Shown here: piece after piece, positions 50,421-61,462 of the stretch
Position numbering within the stretch: the first letter of the stretch is position 1
Layout: each line of letters begins with the position of its first letter
Source: Apostichopus japonicus
Lineage: Eukaryota > Echinodermata > Holothuroidea > Aspidochirotida > Stichopodidae
Reading direction: 5' to 3'
DNA: 64,000 nucleotides
NCBI RefSeq assembly: GCF_037975245.1
Contig: NC_092565.1
Span: forward strand, 21,717,499-21,781,498
Translations under genes and position numbers: made by a program
Notes under the pieces: generated by a model
Seen by the model: the letters and a program-made list of their open reading frames with translations, nothing else
Database searches by the model: none
Told to the model about the DNA's origin: nothing

Positions 50421-51430
50421 TTCAGTATCTATGCCAACGAAATTTTGTTCCACACGGAAGAACAAATTCAAGGAAAAGACTGTTGTTTCATGTTGTTACT
50501 ACCCCCCCCCCCCCCCCCCCAACCCGCGATTCGACAATACAAGGCTGAGAGTGGAGAGAAAGGAAGTTAGGAAATTTAACATCATCATTCAATGTTATAC
50601 AATTATGAAGTGTTACAGTACGTCTCGGCAATCAATTACTGTATATGAAATTTCTCTTTGGTGATTATGGGGAAATGACAGTCGAACTAAGTTTAATTTT
50701 GGATGGAATAACGAAGCTGGTCTTGTATCGAAGCACCTAACTTGAGGGAAAAAGATCAGTAATTTGTATGGTGTTCCATGCAGTCCAGTAACAACTTCTT
50801 TCGGCATTTTTTACGCGCTTAAAGACAATCGAGTAACCACTACAATCGTAAATTGAGTTGTGCGGCTAACTAAGATATTACGAATAATTCAGCGAAACGT
50901 TGGACAAAAATGTACAAGAACTTTAACGCATACGCGAGATTACTTGGAAAGCTATGTAAATTTTGGTTCCTAAAGGCCCTGAGAATCGCAACGAATATAT
51001 AACTATAGTCTCCGCCTATATACACCACGCCTACCTTGACCGATACACCTGGTGTGTTCGTGCTCTTTGTTACTCGATTGCGTGTGCGCACATGATGGAT
51101 AAACAAATCTATCTGATGTTATTGCACTTGTTTCTGACCATTTCGAAATATATAAAGATATTTCTTACTCCATTATTGGAGTATACTCCATCAAGTCAAA
51201 CATGAAAGGAAACCTTAGCCTAAAAGAAGAAGTAATGAAGACCTACGTACATACACGTAGCAACCAATAGAATTCATCGGTGATGTAACTTGATGTAAAC
51301 AAACGTGACCTTTACGTTGTTGCATATGCAGTGTACGCGGTGATCTCCATAGCAACATTCATAGGGGAATTCCGGACTTACGATGAACACAACATCGTTG
51401 TATGCTAATAACTTCTAAGAAAGAAACTTG
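50420..51430. promoter_or_regulatory. CpG-containing region, candidate promoter
   Basis: CpG dinucleotides are visibly commoner here than in the surrounding AT-rich DNA (for example around 50810-50950 and 51030-51090, and 51320-51340). On the minus strand 51342-51356 reads GTTGCTATGGAGATC, whose first half fits the RFX-family X-box GTTGCYATGG. It could be the start region of CREBRF (minus strand, giving a gene of about 40 kb) or of an unseen transcript. There is no TATA or initiator evidence. Confidence 0.25.
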
Positions 51431-53185
51431 AAACCGTTAGGATGGAGAGAGTCAGTAATTTCGTGCATAGCCAGTGGGGTCATTTACCTTGTTGGTTTCC
51501 TGAAAACCTAAGATGAAGTTGTTTTCCGAAACCATTTTCGAAACATATTAATAAGTATGTTTTAAGCTTTGCTCAACTAAATGTTTCCGTAATATTGATC
51601 ATAGGCGTATATGAGAAAACCCGATCAAAACTTGTCAGAAAAAGACGACAATGTGGGAAATTGCTTGCTTATCAACTGCAAAAAGGAAATAAATTGGGTT
51701 TGCTTTGATATTTCTAACGCGTATCCTACATTTCAAAGAACTGAACATTAGTTTTTGAACATCCGAGGATAAAAAGCGCATCAGTAATGCTACTAATAAT
51801 GGACTTGAGATGATTTTTAATTTATAACTCTGGTAAAAAAAAATAGCAAAAATGTTGTATTCAGGGTTTGTTACGAAACAAACGTCATTCTCACCCCCCC
51901 CCCCGCCCACCAGACTTATACAGGCAAAAGGGAAAACAAAGTATAGTTGGTATATAAAGGAATCCTCCCGTCCCCGCCCCCCCCCCCCCGCCAGATCTAT
52001 ACAAGTAAAAGGAAAAACAGTATAATAAAGACATGCTCCAATGCCTAACATTTAGTTCCTGTTCTTGGAAGTAATATGAAAGTGATAGACATTTACCCAC
52101 ATGTTACGAAATTATATTATGAGCAGCAGCTTTACCAAGGAAAGGAGGGGGTTTAACAAAAATGAGGCCCTTTTGCCTGCTAAATTTGCCAATGATGTGT
52201 GCTTTATACAGGAAATAATTTGCAGTTTTGAAATGTTTGCTCACCCCCTCCCTCCCAAAGTTGCCATCCACTTTCCACTTCCGGGCCCTACCCACTCTGA
52301 AAATTATATGCACCTCCACTGATTATGGAATATAATTAAATTGCTTTCAGAATCCTTACAACATTTTTGACTAACATCTGTCTGAATGCAAACATCATAG
52401 TAATCTTTTTTCTCGTCTCCTTTTTTTTCTTCTCTTTTTCTTGGCAAGCTGTTACGTTGAGGCTGATCCCAGTATGAAAATATCTAATTCTAGCAAAAAT
52501 TCAGATGCAAATGATCAAATAAAATTGAATTTTTAAAAAAAATCCAATATTCCCATGTATGCATTAAAACACCTGGAATGAATTTTGCAAAAACCTTAAT
52601 TTTGATATGTTACATCAATTGTTATTTTTGTTCATGACCATTCAAAATATGAACTTCCATGACAGGTTTTCCTTTCTTGTCATGGGTTCATCAATCAAAG
52701 TGGCTGGAATACCTAGTCTAGCACAAAGGCCATCATAGATCATTTCCCTCAGAAAGATTACTCAAATCCACACAGACATGTTCTTTTGCTTCAAATAACA
52801 TGTATAAAATGCGTTGCAAATTTGGACCGGTCAAACTGATTCTTGACTTCATCTATGCCTGACTGCTTGGTAGTTATCATGGACTTGAAAGAAACAATGT
52901 TTGATACATTAATTACATGTTTAAAACAATAACAGATGAAATATATGAATTTTGTTTTGACTGATCTCAGGAGACAATATAGTTATGATCAAGCAATATA
53001 AAAGAGCATTCCTGACATATTTAATCAATATTCTAATAACAAGTTGATTTTGAATATCAATTTTATATTTAAATAGATATTTGAATATGCATGGAATAGA
53101 TACTTGCCCTCATATTTAGTTTCCAGTTTTTTAAATTGAATTTGCTAAAAATGGGTATATTTTTGATGGGCATGATCTTTTGGAA
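51431..53185. other. Gene-free stretch with poly-C patches
   Basis: C runs at about 51894-51904 and 51978-51990 are each followed by a CCAGAYTTATACARG-like segment, so they form a short direct repeat (about 51890-51930 and 51970-52015). Nothing else is recognised. Confidence 0.4.
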
Positions 53186-53450
53186 TATTATCATAATAAT
53201 AAATGCATTTATATAGCACGAATTTTGTTAAAAAACATTCAAAAGCGCTTAACAAAGAAAAAGCCAACCAGTCGGGTCAATCCAAATAAGCAAGCTTAAA
53301 CAGATACGTTTTAAACTTTATCTTGAAAGCATCCAGGGTCAAGGAGTCAATACACATCAGTTCCACCGGAAGTGAATTCCACAACTGAGGTTCCTTGTAG
53401 GCAAAAGCCCTATTACCTAACGTATTATGATTGCATCTATTTTAGAGATC
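53186..53450. repeat. Interspersed repeat, family R2, copy 2
   Basis: It starts in ATAATAATAAATGC, then TTTATATAGCACGAATTTT, AAAAGCGCTTAACAA, AGTCAATACACATCAGTTCC, GGAAGTGAATTCCACAACTG and GCAAAAGCCCTATTACC. It is the better preserved of the two R2 copies. No coding capacity is visible. Confidence 0.6.
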
Positions 53451-55690
53451 ACCATAACTGCTCCTGCTTCCACACATAGACCCACCTATCTATTTACATC
53501 CTCTTTGAGGCTGTAAACAGAGAAGGGAGGGCATTCATCCACTAATGCTCTCCTCTGGTCCTTTCACCCCCCCCCCTTCACCCCACCTATGGCTGATGAG
53601 AGAGGTCAGATTAGGCAACAGCCCATAGACCCAGTGTCAATTAGGGTTCCTAGAAAAACATGGGATAAAGAATAATGAAATCTCTTAGGCACATGAATGC
53701 AACAAGAATTTGTGAAAACTTCGATGTGGGGGAGGGGGGTGAGGGAAGGGGAGGTCTGGTGAGGGTAATGGTCTTCGACGCCTATCCTGGCTCTCAAATC
53801 ACTTGCCCCCGTTAATTAAACTCTCTGGAAAATTCGAACGAGGTGTATTCATTTACAATGACTCTTTTGACTGCCACCAACAATCTTTCCCAGCCTAACA
53901 AATTATCCCTCCGCCCACCACCCTCTTTTCCCACTCCAATTTCTCCTCTAATTAATAACAGTACACTAACATGTACAAGGTATGATATCACAGACATAGT
54001 AAAAATGAAAGAAAAAATCTACTTTTTCAGTGGTAATGGTAATATATTCATCTTAACCATCATCACTATAAACTATGAAATTCATACAAACATCTTCTAC
54101 ATATGGTGATCTTCAGATCAAAAACCCCAACTTTAATACATTAAAAACGACTGACGACCTGCACCTTTTGTATTAATGCCATTTGATGTAATCGGTCCAA
54201 AAACTACAAGTGTAGATGAGATATGGTATTAAAGGGCGATATTACATTTTTTGCAGGAAATTCAGTGACATGATATTGATGGTGACCTCCCCTACCCCAC
54301 CCCCTCACATCATGTTGACATTAAATGTTAGTACCTACACTGTATGTTTGTACATTTCAAGAGAGGGATGGCATGTTCAATTTCATAGTGGTTCTATATT
54401 TCAAGCATGATGGTCATACACCAAGGTCTTAAATTACCTCATCAATTGTTACAAACCCTACAAAATCGTATACTTCATATATGACAGGGTTTTTTTTATC
54501 TATGAGGTAGTATACAGACAAGTATCTTAAAAGATCTCTTGGTTAGAAAAATTAAGATACTTTGCATGATTATTTGGGAACGATAAAAAGAGACTATTTC
54601 ATCTATAGCCTTATATAATAACTTTACTCTTTGAAGTATAATGACATTTATCACACTTTTAATTTTCATATTTCCTGGAAAAAAATACTTTAAAGTCAAT
54701 TGCATGAAATTCATCATCTTGAAAATACCAGCGACAAAACACACCCGCTTGCAAGAAATATTCCAAGGACATTCACCATGCAAATCACATCACTGTCACA
54801 AGTGAAAGGATGAAAAACATGGCAATTTTATAAAGAAAACCAAGCATCAGATTATTTAGGACAATCACAAAGATGACAACAATATGATGATGAAATGTCA
54901 TGATAAACCAATTAATTCTAAAAATCGTATAAATTGCGATTTTCAGTATGAAGTCCATGTATCGTTTCAGACTGTTATCTTTCGGGAGCCTTTCTGGCGT
55001 GGATGAAGAAAGTCTAACATGAAGATGCTCCAATCCATTCAATCAGTACTTTGATCTGCTATGTGGCCTTTCCATGGGTGGATTCAGGAAGGGGGACCAA
55101 TGCCCCTATCTTTCAAAAATGTCTGAGCACTAAAGTAAACCTTTATAAAAGAATTTACAAGGTAGATAGTAAAACAAGTTAGCACACTTTGCACAAAGGC
55201 ATTCCTTATTTCTTACAATATTTTCTTTGGCTTCACTGCATTTTATTGTAATTTGGGGTTTCTACTGACACTTGAACCTTCTTCCCAGAAATCCAGAAAG
55301 ACCAGAGATCTGTGAAAGTGGCATTACATGGGTTACACAAGGGCCAAATAGGTTTTTTCTTTTTCATACCTCTCCTGACAATTATTTTTTTTAACTCGCA
55401 CAGATATTTTAAGTAATTCTGCACGCACGTCACTAAGATTAATAAAGTCATCACATACAGAGCTACTTGGCTTTCTGTTTTTGATGCTCTTTGACATAAA
55501 ATAAATAATATTCAGCCCTTTAATCCTGAATGACAGTTGTATATTAAACCAGAGCCCAACAGGCACTATGGTTCCTTGCTTAGTGGAACATTAAAGTGTT
55601 GTATATCAGCACCCAATATTTATGCCCATGTACCAGCTATTAACCAACAACTGTACACTAAGTTTGGATACAATCTGATTCAAGGCTGTG
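53451..55690. other. Gene-free stretch downstream of DCLRE1A
   Basis: No supported gene. There are C-rich and G-rich patches near 53565 and 53728 and a short worn transposon-like segment near 55080-55130. Confidence 0.4.
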
Positions 55691-55714
55691 GAGCTATTGA
55701 CATTTTAAAAATTT

Positions 55715-55920
55715 GGTCCCTCCCCCTCCCCCCCCCGCCCCCAAAGAAATTGGGCCAGATAAAATTTTGCATGTAAATGATCCAAGAAATATTTGGCCTA
55801 GACAAAGTGGCTCAAAAATATATTTTCCCTCGAAAATTGAACCCCCCAAAATGTGGACCCAAACGGTCCAAAAAAATATTGGGCCCCAAAAATTCAGGCC
55901 AAAAGAATGTGTCCCAAAAT
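55715..55920. repeat. Degenerate low-complexity repeat (CCCAAAAATATT units)
   Basis: After a C-rich start, short units of 25-35 bp repeat motifs such as AAATATTTGGCC, AAAAATATATTTTCCC, AAAATGTGGACCC and AAATATTGGGCCCC. ORFs on both strands are open only because of the repeat (minus-strand peptide of GPIFLG-type units). Confidence 0.6.
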
Positions 55921-55996
55921 AAACTTGCAATGGAAATAAAATTTGAATACAATATAAAATGATCATAAGTTTAATCTATAGCAAATAACTAAGACT

Positions 55997-56002
55997 TTTA
56001 TT
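55997..56002 (-). terminator. Candidate polyadenylation signal of DCLRE1A
   Basis: AATAAA on the minus strand, about 250 nt past the stop codon at 56250-56252, followed by an AT-rich stretch. It would give a short 3' UTR and leave the low-complexity repeat at 55.7-55.9 kb outside the mRNA. Confidence 0.45.
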
Positions 56003-56249
56003 GCTTTCATATGAACCCTGAGAGCAAATAATGATGTAAATAATGGATAACTCAAACATGAAATTTGGCAATGTCCGTGACCTATCACATTGACAGACCA
56101 CTGAATCAAAGTGACACATTTGCAGAAATTCAATTCCTTTTACCATCATTAAACAAATTGCATTTCTTGGTCTTAATATATAGAAAATCTTGTTATAAAG
56201 GCAATTCTGGAAGTGCCAATTATATGTAGCGAGCCGTCACTACAACTTT

Positions 56250-56530
56250 TCACTTCTTCTTTAGAAACTGCATCAAGGATGTTCCTGGAGCAGACTGTGA
56301 GCTCCTTTTGGTGGGAGTTTGTTTTCTTGGCTGAGGAGATTTGACCCTTGCAGTCATTTTCGACGTACTTTCTGACAGCCACTTTTCGAAATGTGTTTCC
56401 ATGAAAGCTCTTTGTTGTGGATTGCCGACATTGACGGTTGGAAGAATCTTAACATTTGGTCCATTGGAATGTACGAATTGAACAAACCTCTTAAGTTCAG
56501 AGTAACTGCTATGTTCACTATATGGAATAC
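56250..56530 (-). CDS. DCLRE1A: DCLRE1A (SNM1A) last coding exon
   Basis: Acceptor TTTTGTACAG follows a ~30-nt T tract on the minus strand. The stop is at 56250-56252. The exon encodes GIPYSEHSSYSELKRFVQF, then VKILPTVNVGNPQQR and METHFEKWL. SEHSSY carries the beta-CASP motif B His, and PTVNVG carries the motif C Val typical of DNA-processing members. Human SNM1A stops a few residues after the FREWKL counterpart of FEKWL. Here about 42 more residues follow (STSKMTARVKSPQPRKQ, TPTKRSSQSAPG, TSLMQFLKKK), a basic, Ser/Thr-Pro-rich tail. Confidence 0.95.
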
Positions 56531-56535
56531 CTGTA

Positions 56536-56572
<37 letters not shown>

Positions 56573-57581
56573 GGTTGATGGTTTCAAAGACACTTCACTA
56601 TTTTCCTGCACATTTCAATTCATTTCTATTAGAATGAATCTAAATTACAATACATTGAAAAGTCTTTCCCAGCAGAGCAGAGATCAAAAAGCTTTGAAAA
56701 TGCTAGAACTGATATTAGCTTTAACATCGGTGAAAGTGACAGGACTTGTGCATCACAATATTTACAACCTTATTTCCCATATAGCTATAAATCCTAAAGA
56801 AAACTTTACAGTCATTTACCAGATCAAGATGATCACCTGATACACTTTTAAGTAATTAAATAACACTATTAAGTAATAAATTAATCTTGTAAAATTTCAA
56901 GGTATGGATGAAGCAGTTATTGCATCTGCCCACTAGCAATAACTAAGCTGTTCACAACCCACGAGGAAAATATTCTTTTTTAACCATGTTCGAAATAGCC
57001 TCTGCATTCATGTGAAATTCCAGAAAGAAACCTGGGCCAAACATTTGAAAATTTTACAAGGCTAAAAACTTAGCTAAAAGGATAATTTTGTTCATAACAA
57101 ATCACTTGATCATAAAGTGTTAGCACACTTTGGGCGTGTGCATTCCTCACATAGTATTTGCTACAGTTTCACTAGTAATTTTGGTATCTACAAAAACTTT
57201 TCACCCTCCCCACCCCCTTTAGTGGATGTGCCACTGGAAATGCAGCCTGCTATCGGTTTGGCAGTATAACAGAGGGAGCTGTCAAATAGGTCCTGATGCG
57301 AATGATCTGTACTGTTAACAGCTATCTGAATATCTACCTAGTATCTATACAGGTAGAAATTAAGAGAGACTGCATGATTAACTCAAATGCTATGAAAACA
57401 TATGACACCCAAATTGAAAGTGAATAAATTTCATGTAAGATCTGTTTTATCAGATTTGCCTCAGGTCCAGTAATATGTCCACCAAAATTGCTAGCTGAGA
57501 AGATGATTTAGCTCTGACTTCATCATCAACATGCATCAGCTCATCTTTTATGATTCTTATATTATTATTAGCTTTACTTGC

Positions 57582-57723
57582 CATAGATTTTCACTCTACC
57601 CATAGTAGTTGGCTTGAGCTCTGCCAGTGAGTTGACCTTTGAATTGTGCGTCCAACCGGTTGGTTTAAAGGCGACGATGTTGTCAAAGATCTTCTGCAAC
57701 TCTTCGAGATAAATCAGCAGTCT
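57582..57723 (-). CDS. DCLRE1A: DCLRE1A beta-CASP exon with FKPTGWTH
   Basis: 142 nt after acceptor ATGGTAG. It encodes RLLIYLEELQKIFDNIVA, then FKPTGWTHNSK and MGRVKIY. Human SNM1A has AFRPTGWTHSNK at the same place. It ends in phase 1 at TATG followed by GCAAGT, so the donor is a GC, not GT. The only nearby GT (four bases on) would shift the frame into a stop in the next exon, so the GC donor is well supported. Confidence 0.93.
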
Positions 57724-58171
57724 CTACCATAGAAACAGAGATGAGAGAGAGAGAGAGGATGAACTCTAAAACAACTTCTCATTGAGTGGAGTTTCAAGCG
57801 AGGAGGGGATGGGAGCAGCCCCCGAAATTTGTTATTTTTTTAATAGATTCTACCTGTCCCCCCCCCCACCTTGGAAAAGCTTTGGGCCCCTGAAAAAGCT
57901 TCACCCCTGACCTAGAATGAAGCCTGTGGTAAGTACAAGGTCATGAAGCAAATGCAGCTACCACGTTGTGATTTTAATTTGTAGAAAATTTACAGATTTT
58001 CCTCACCCCCCCCTCCCCCCACGGAAATGCTTTGGACTCCTCTAAAATAAGAAGTATAGCAATGCCCCTGACCTAACGAGACGTTTGTGGTGAAAAGTAC
58101 GAGGTCAGGAAAGCAAAACTAGCCACCAGGTTGTGTTTTTACTTTGTTAAAACTTTGCGAATTTTCCTCAC

Positions 58172-58326
58172 CCTCGGATTTAACTTTCCCATGCTAACAA
58201 CATGAAGTCTCGCTGCCTTCTCGCCCACGACGATTTTGTCCATGAGATTAGAATCGTCCAAGCATTCAAGTACCCGTTTCTTATCTGACAGGACACAAAT
58301 CTTACAATCAAGTGCATCTGAAATGG
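58172..58326 (-). CDS. DCLRE1A: DCLRE1A beta-CASP exon
   Basis: 155 nt, acceptor TGTCCCAG, donor GTGAGG. It enters in phase 1 (G+CC to Ala) and leaves in phase 0. It encodes ISDALDCKICVLSDKKRVLE, CLDDSNLMDKIVVGEK and LHVVSMGKLNPR, aligning with the human stretch AIADVLGSKVGMSQEKYKTLQCL...HLLPMMQINFK. An alternative acceptor, CATTTCAG, lies a few bases in but would drop the conserved AISD start. Confidence 0.93.
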
Positions 58327-59548
58327 CTGGGACAAAAAAAAAAAGAAGATTGATTATTTATATCATAACAGCAATTACATTCGAAGTATAACTATTAAGG
58401 TGAACCTGATTAGTTTAATGTTTACTTAGTTTTAACGCTTCTTCATTCCGTGAATATTCATTAACAGATTAATACAACAAAATACAAATATACCATGTAC
58501 TCAGGTATGGCAATCAAAGACTTGCTGTACAACGTATGTTATCCAAATATTAACATGTTAGGCTACTATTTACTGCACTGTATGAATACATGTGTAGCAA
58601 AGATAAGTAGACGTCCTTTGGTATATCAAGCACAAGCACAAGTACCAAAATCTTGTCCTACACTCTACTATAGATTTCTAAAATGTCCCCAAATGTGTGA
58701 GTACAAATCCACGAGGGTTAGTACAATAACTAGCAACTGTACTAGAATATGAGAATAACTACAAGTCTGTCCCTCACATTACAAACACATTCAGCTACTT
58801 AAAATTGATAATAACTCCAGGAAAAGGTACCTAAAATGGAAACTTAGAGGTCAGGAAATAAAACTGATTGTGCACCAGCAAGTATACAAGCTTTTCTGCA
58901 ATTCCAAATTTTCAAAGGCATAAGGTATGTATGTGGATATATACCATACTCAAGTAAAAATATATGTGCTCACAATAGTTGGAGGGGAGGAGAAAGGGAA
59001 AACACTACTATTTATTATGACTAAATTAATCTGCTAATCACTTTTTGCAGGTCCAAAGATTTTTACTAGAAAAATTTGTGTGTATCTTGTCCTTGTAAAC
59101 ACATTACCATAATAAAATAAGATATATATTTTACAGTAGCTAGGTAGAGGGGGTCCAATCTAGCTATTAGGCAATAAAACTATTGGAACTAACTTTCAAC
59201 TGATAATCTGTAACTTGTTTACATAGTCAAGTCAGAGGTGACCTAGGTCACAAAAGCAGTCAAGGAATTAATTTCTCACAGCTGTTGCTAACCTCAATGT
59301 GATCAACTAAATAACAATGATGCCTTATTTTTTCTTTCTTTCTTTCGTTCTTTTTGTAAAATGCTATTTTGAGTTCAACCACATTCTCCTGATACCACAT
59401 CATCACTTCAGAAAGCGATTTATCTGTTATGGGGTATATGACCTGCTGTGAAATCAAGAGGTGTTTAAGTTGCCATAGAGACTGTAACATTCAGACATGA
59501 GATAAGTTGCTAAAATTAGCTCACCAAATCGACCAGATCTTCACTTAC

Positions 59549-59694
59549 CAGTATAGACTCTCTCTTTTCCGATTGTATACGTTCCACAAATGATCAGAGT
59601 TCTGTCGTTTTCTCTGACGGCTTTCACGGCAATGTTGACAGCGAATTGGATTACATCATCTTGCATGGGGAAGTCATACTTGGGATCACAGTAT
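59549..59694 (-). CDS. DCLRE1A: DCLRE1A beta-CASP exon (YCDPKYDFP)
   Basis: 146 nt, acceptor CTCTAACAG, donor GTAAGT. It encodes YCDPKYDFPMQDDVIQFAVN, then AVKAVREN, TLIICGTYTIGKERVYT. It matches human YCSPEYTFPSQQEV and LVVCGTYSIGKEKVF. The Asp of beta-CASP motif A (YLDTTYC) lies at the junction with the previous exon. The first dozen bases of this exon and its acceptor are the seed of the neighbouring 71-bp minisatellite. Confidence 0.95.
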
Positions 59695-60395
59695 CTGTTA
59701 GAGAAAAACCAAGAGTGCTAACATCCAACATCAATACTGACACAAGATAGGAGGGATCAGAGTATTAGTTAGAGAAAAAACAAGAGTGCTAACATCCAAC
59801 ATCAATACTGACACAAGATAGGAGGGATCAGAGTATTAGTTAGAGAAAAAACAAGAGTGCTAACATCCAACATCAATACTGACACAAGATAGGAGGGATA
59901 AGAGTATTAGTTAGAGAAAAAATAAGAGTGCTAACATCCAACATCAGTACTGACAAAAGATAGGAGGGATCAGAGTATCTGTTAAAGACAAAACAAGAGT
60001 GCTAACATCCAACATCAATACTGACCCAAGATAGGAGGGATCAGAGTATCTGTTAAAGACAAAACAAGAGTGCTAACATCCAACATCAATTCTGACCCAA
60101 GATAGGAGGGATCAGAGTACTAGTTAGAGAAAAAACACGAGTGCTAACATCCAACATCAATTCTGACCCAAGATAGGAGGAATCAGAGTATTCGTTAGAG
60201 AAAAAACAAGAGTGCTAACATCCAACATCAATACTGACCCAAGATAGGAGGGATAAGAGTATTAGTTAGAGAAAAACCAAGAGTGCTAACATGCAACATC
60301 AATTCTGACCCAAGATAGGAGGAATCAGAGTATTAGTTAGAGAAAAAAACAAGAGTGCTAACATCCAACATCAATATCGACCCAAGATAGGATGG
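59680..60395. repeat. 71-bp minisatellite carrying copies of the DCLRE1A 3' splice site
   Basis: About ten units of ~71 bp. Each contains GGGATCAGAGTAT, TTAGAGAAAAAACAAGAGTG, CTAACATCCAACATCAA and GACCCAAGATAGGA. The unit at the low-coordinate end is the true intron-exon junction. In the units at about 59968 and 60039 the acceptor is kept (TTTAACAG then ATACTCTGATCCC on the minus strand). In the others CAG has become TAA, CTA or CGA. Confidence 0.93.
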
Positions 60396-61104
60396 TTGGC
60401 AAGTTAAGTCCTAAGTTTAATAGAACATGTGACATAAGGGATACAATACTGCAGATCTAAATAAAAAGCTAATTTTGATTGGTAATTTGACAATTTCTAG
60501 ATATTTTGCACAAAAAAAACCCAGATAAACATATTTTCCTAAAAATAAACTGTTTGTGATCAACCAAGAAATTCTCCTAGATATGTCTTTAAATATGAGA
60601 AATTAACTAATAAGAACAAATAATTAATCATTCTATTGAGTTCAATATCAGAATTAAACACAAGCAATATAATTTAAAGATTATTTGAACTGAAGCTTGA
60701 CAGGCTAAACCAATGAACTGCATTGCTACAATAGATTGGAATGAATAGTATCTAAAATTGATCAAATTTGCATGGAAGCTGCTGTGAAGTTTATCAGTGT
60801 AAGACTCAACATATGCAAAATGGTCCTTCACTAATCTTAACCATTTTTCAGGTAAAAGTCCCGACAGAATCAAACTGAAGCGACTTTTGTTGCATGTTGA
60901 CAATCATCATAATGTTGATGCTTGCATGTTGAAGAGGATGATGATAAACCATCGATTTTCACAAAACAACAGCAAAATGTTGATTTAAGGGATAGTAAAA
61001 AATTTAATGGTGAAAAGAGGAAGATTCTGCTATGAGAGCTGGTACTTGGGTTGGAAAAGGTTAATGCCAAATTTTCCCTTTTTCGTAGCTCAAGATCTAT
61101 TTAA

Positions 61105-61462
61105 GGGTGTGAAGACTCGCGCAAAAAGAAACGTCTAATGCCGGTAATCTGACCTAGTTTCGAATGAGGTGTAACAGAAGTGTTAGACACCACCATCGAT
61201 CCCAGAAAATACACACACAGCTTGCTACTGTTGGTAATTAGACACCAGTGTACAGTCACTACATGCAGCTACGGTCAATACCCATAACACAGTGTACATA
61301 GCAGCGATGGACATCTCAGGTCCAGATAAAAGATAACAAGGTATCATGTTTCATTATACTATCTGCATTTTGTAGCGACAAGAGAAAAACTTCACTTGCA
61401 AGCAACGGAAAGTTAACTTTTTCAGAGCGCAGCACGCGGTTTGGAGCGAGTCTTCAATGCCT
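61105..61462. mobile_element. TTAA-site MITE, copy D
   Basis: Ends GGGTGTGAAGACTCGCGC and GAGCGAGTCTTCAATGCCT, with TTAA at 61101-61104 and 61463-61466. One A is missing at the left terminus. It is inserted in the DCLRE1A intron between the exons at 59549-59694 and 62555-62698. Confidence 0.88.

Noticed and set aside
55694-55966. Minus-strand ORF with GPIFLG-like repeats
   Set aside because: Product of the degenerate CCCAAAAATATT repeat; no homology recognised and it is beyond the DCLRE1A polyadenylation signal.
59680-60395. CRISPR-like array
   Set aside because: The 71-bp units are contiguous repeats without unique spacers, in animal intron DNA.
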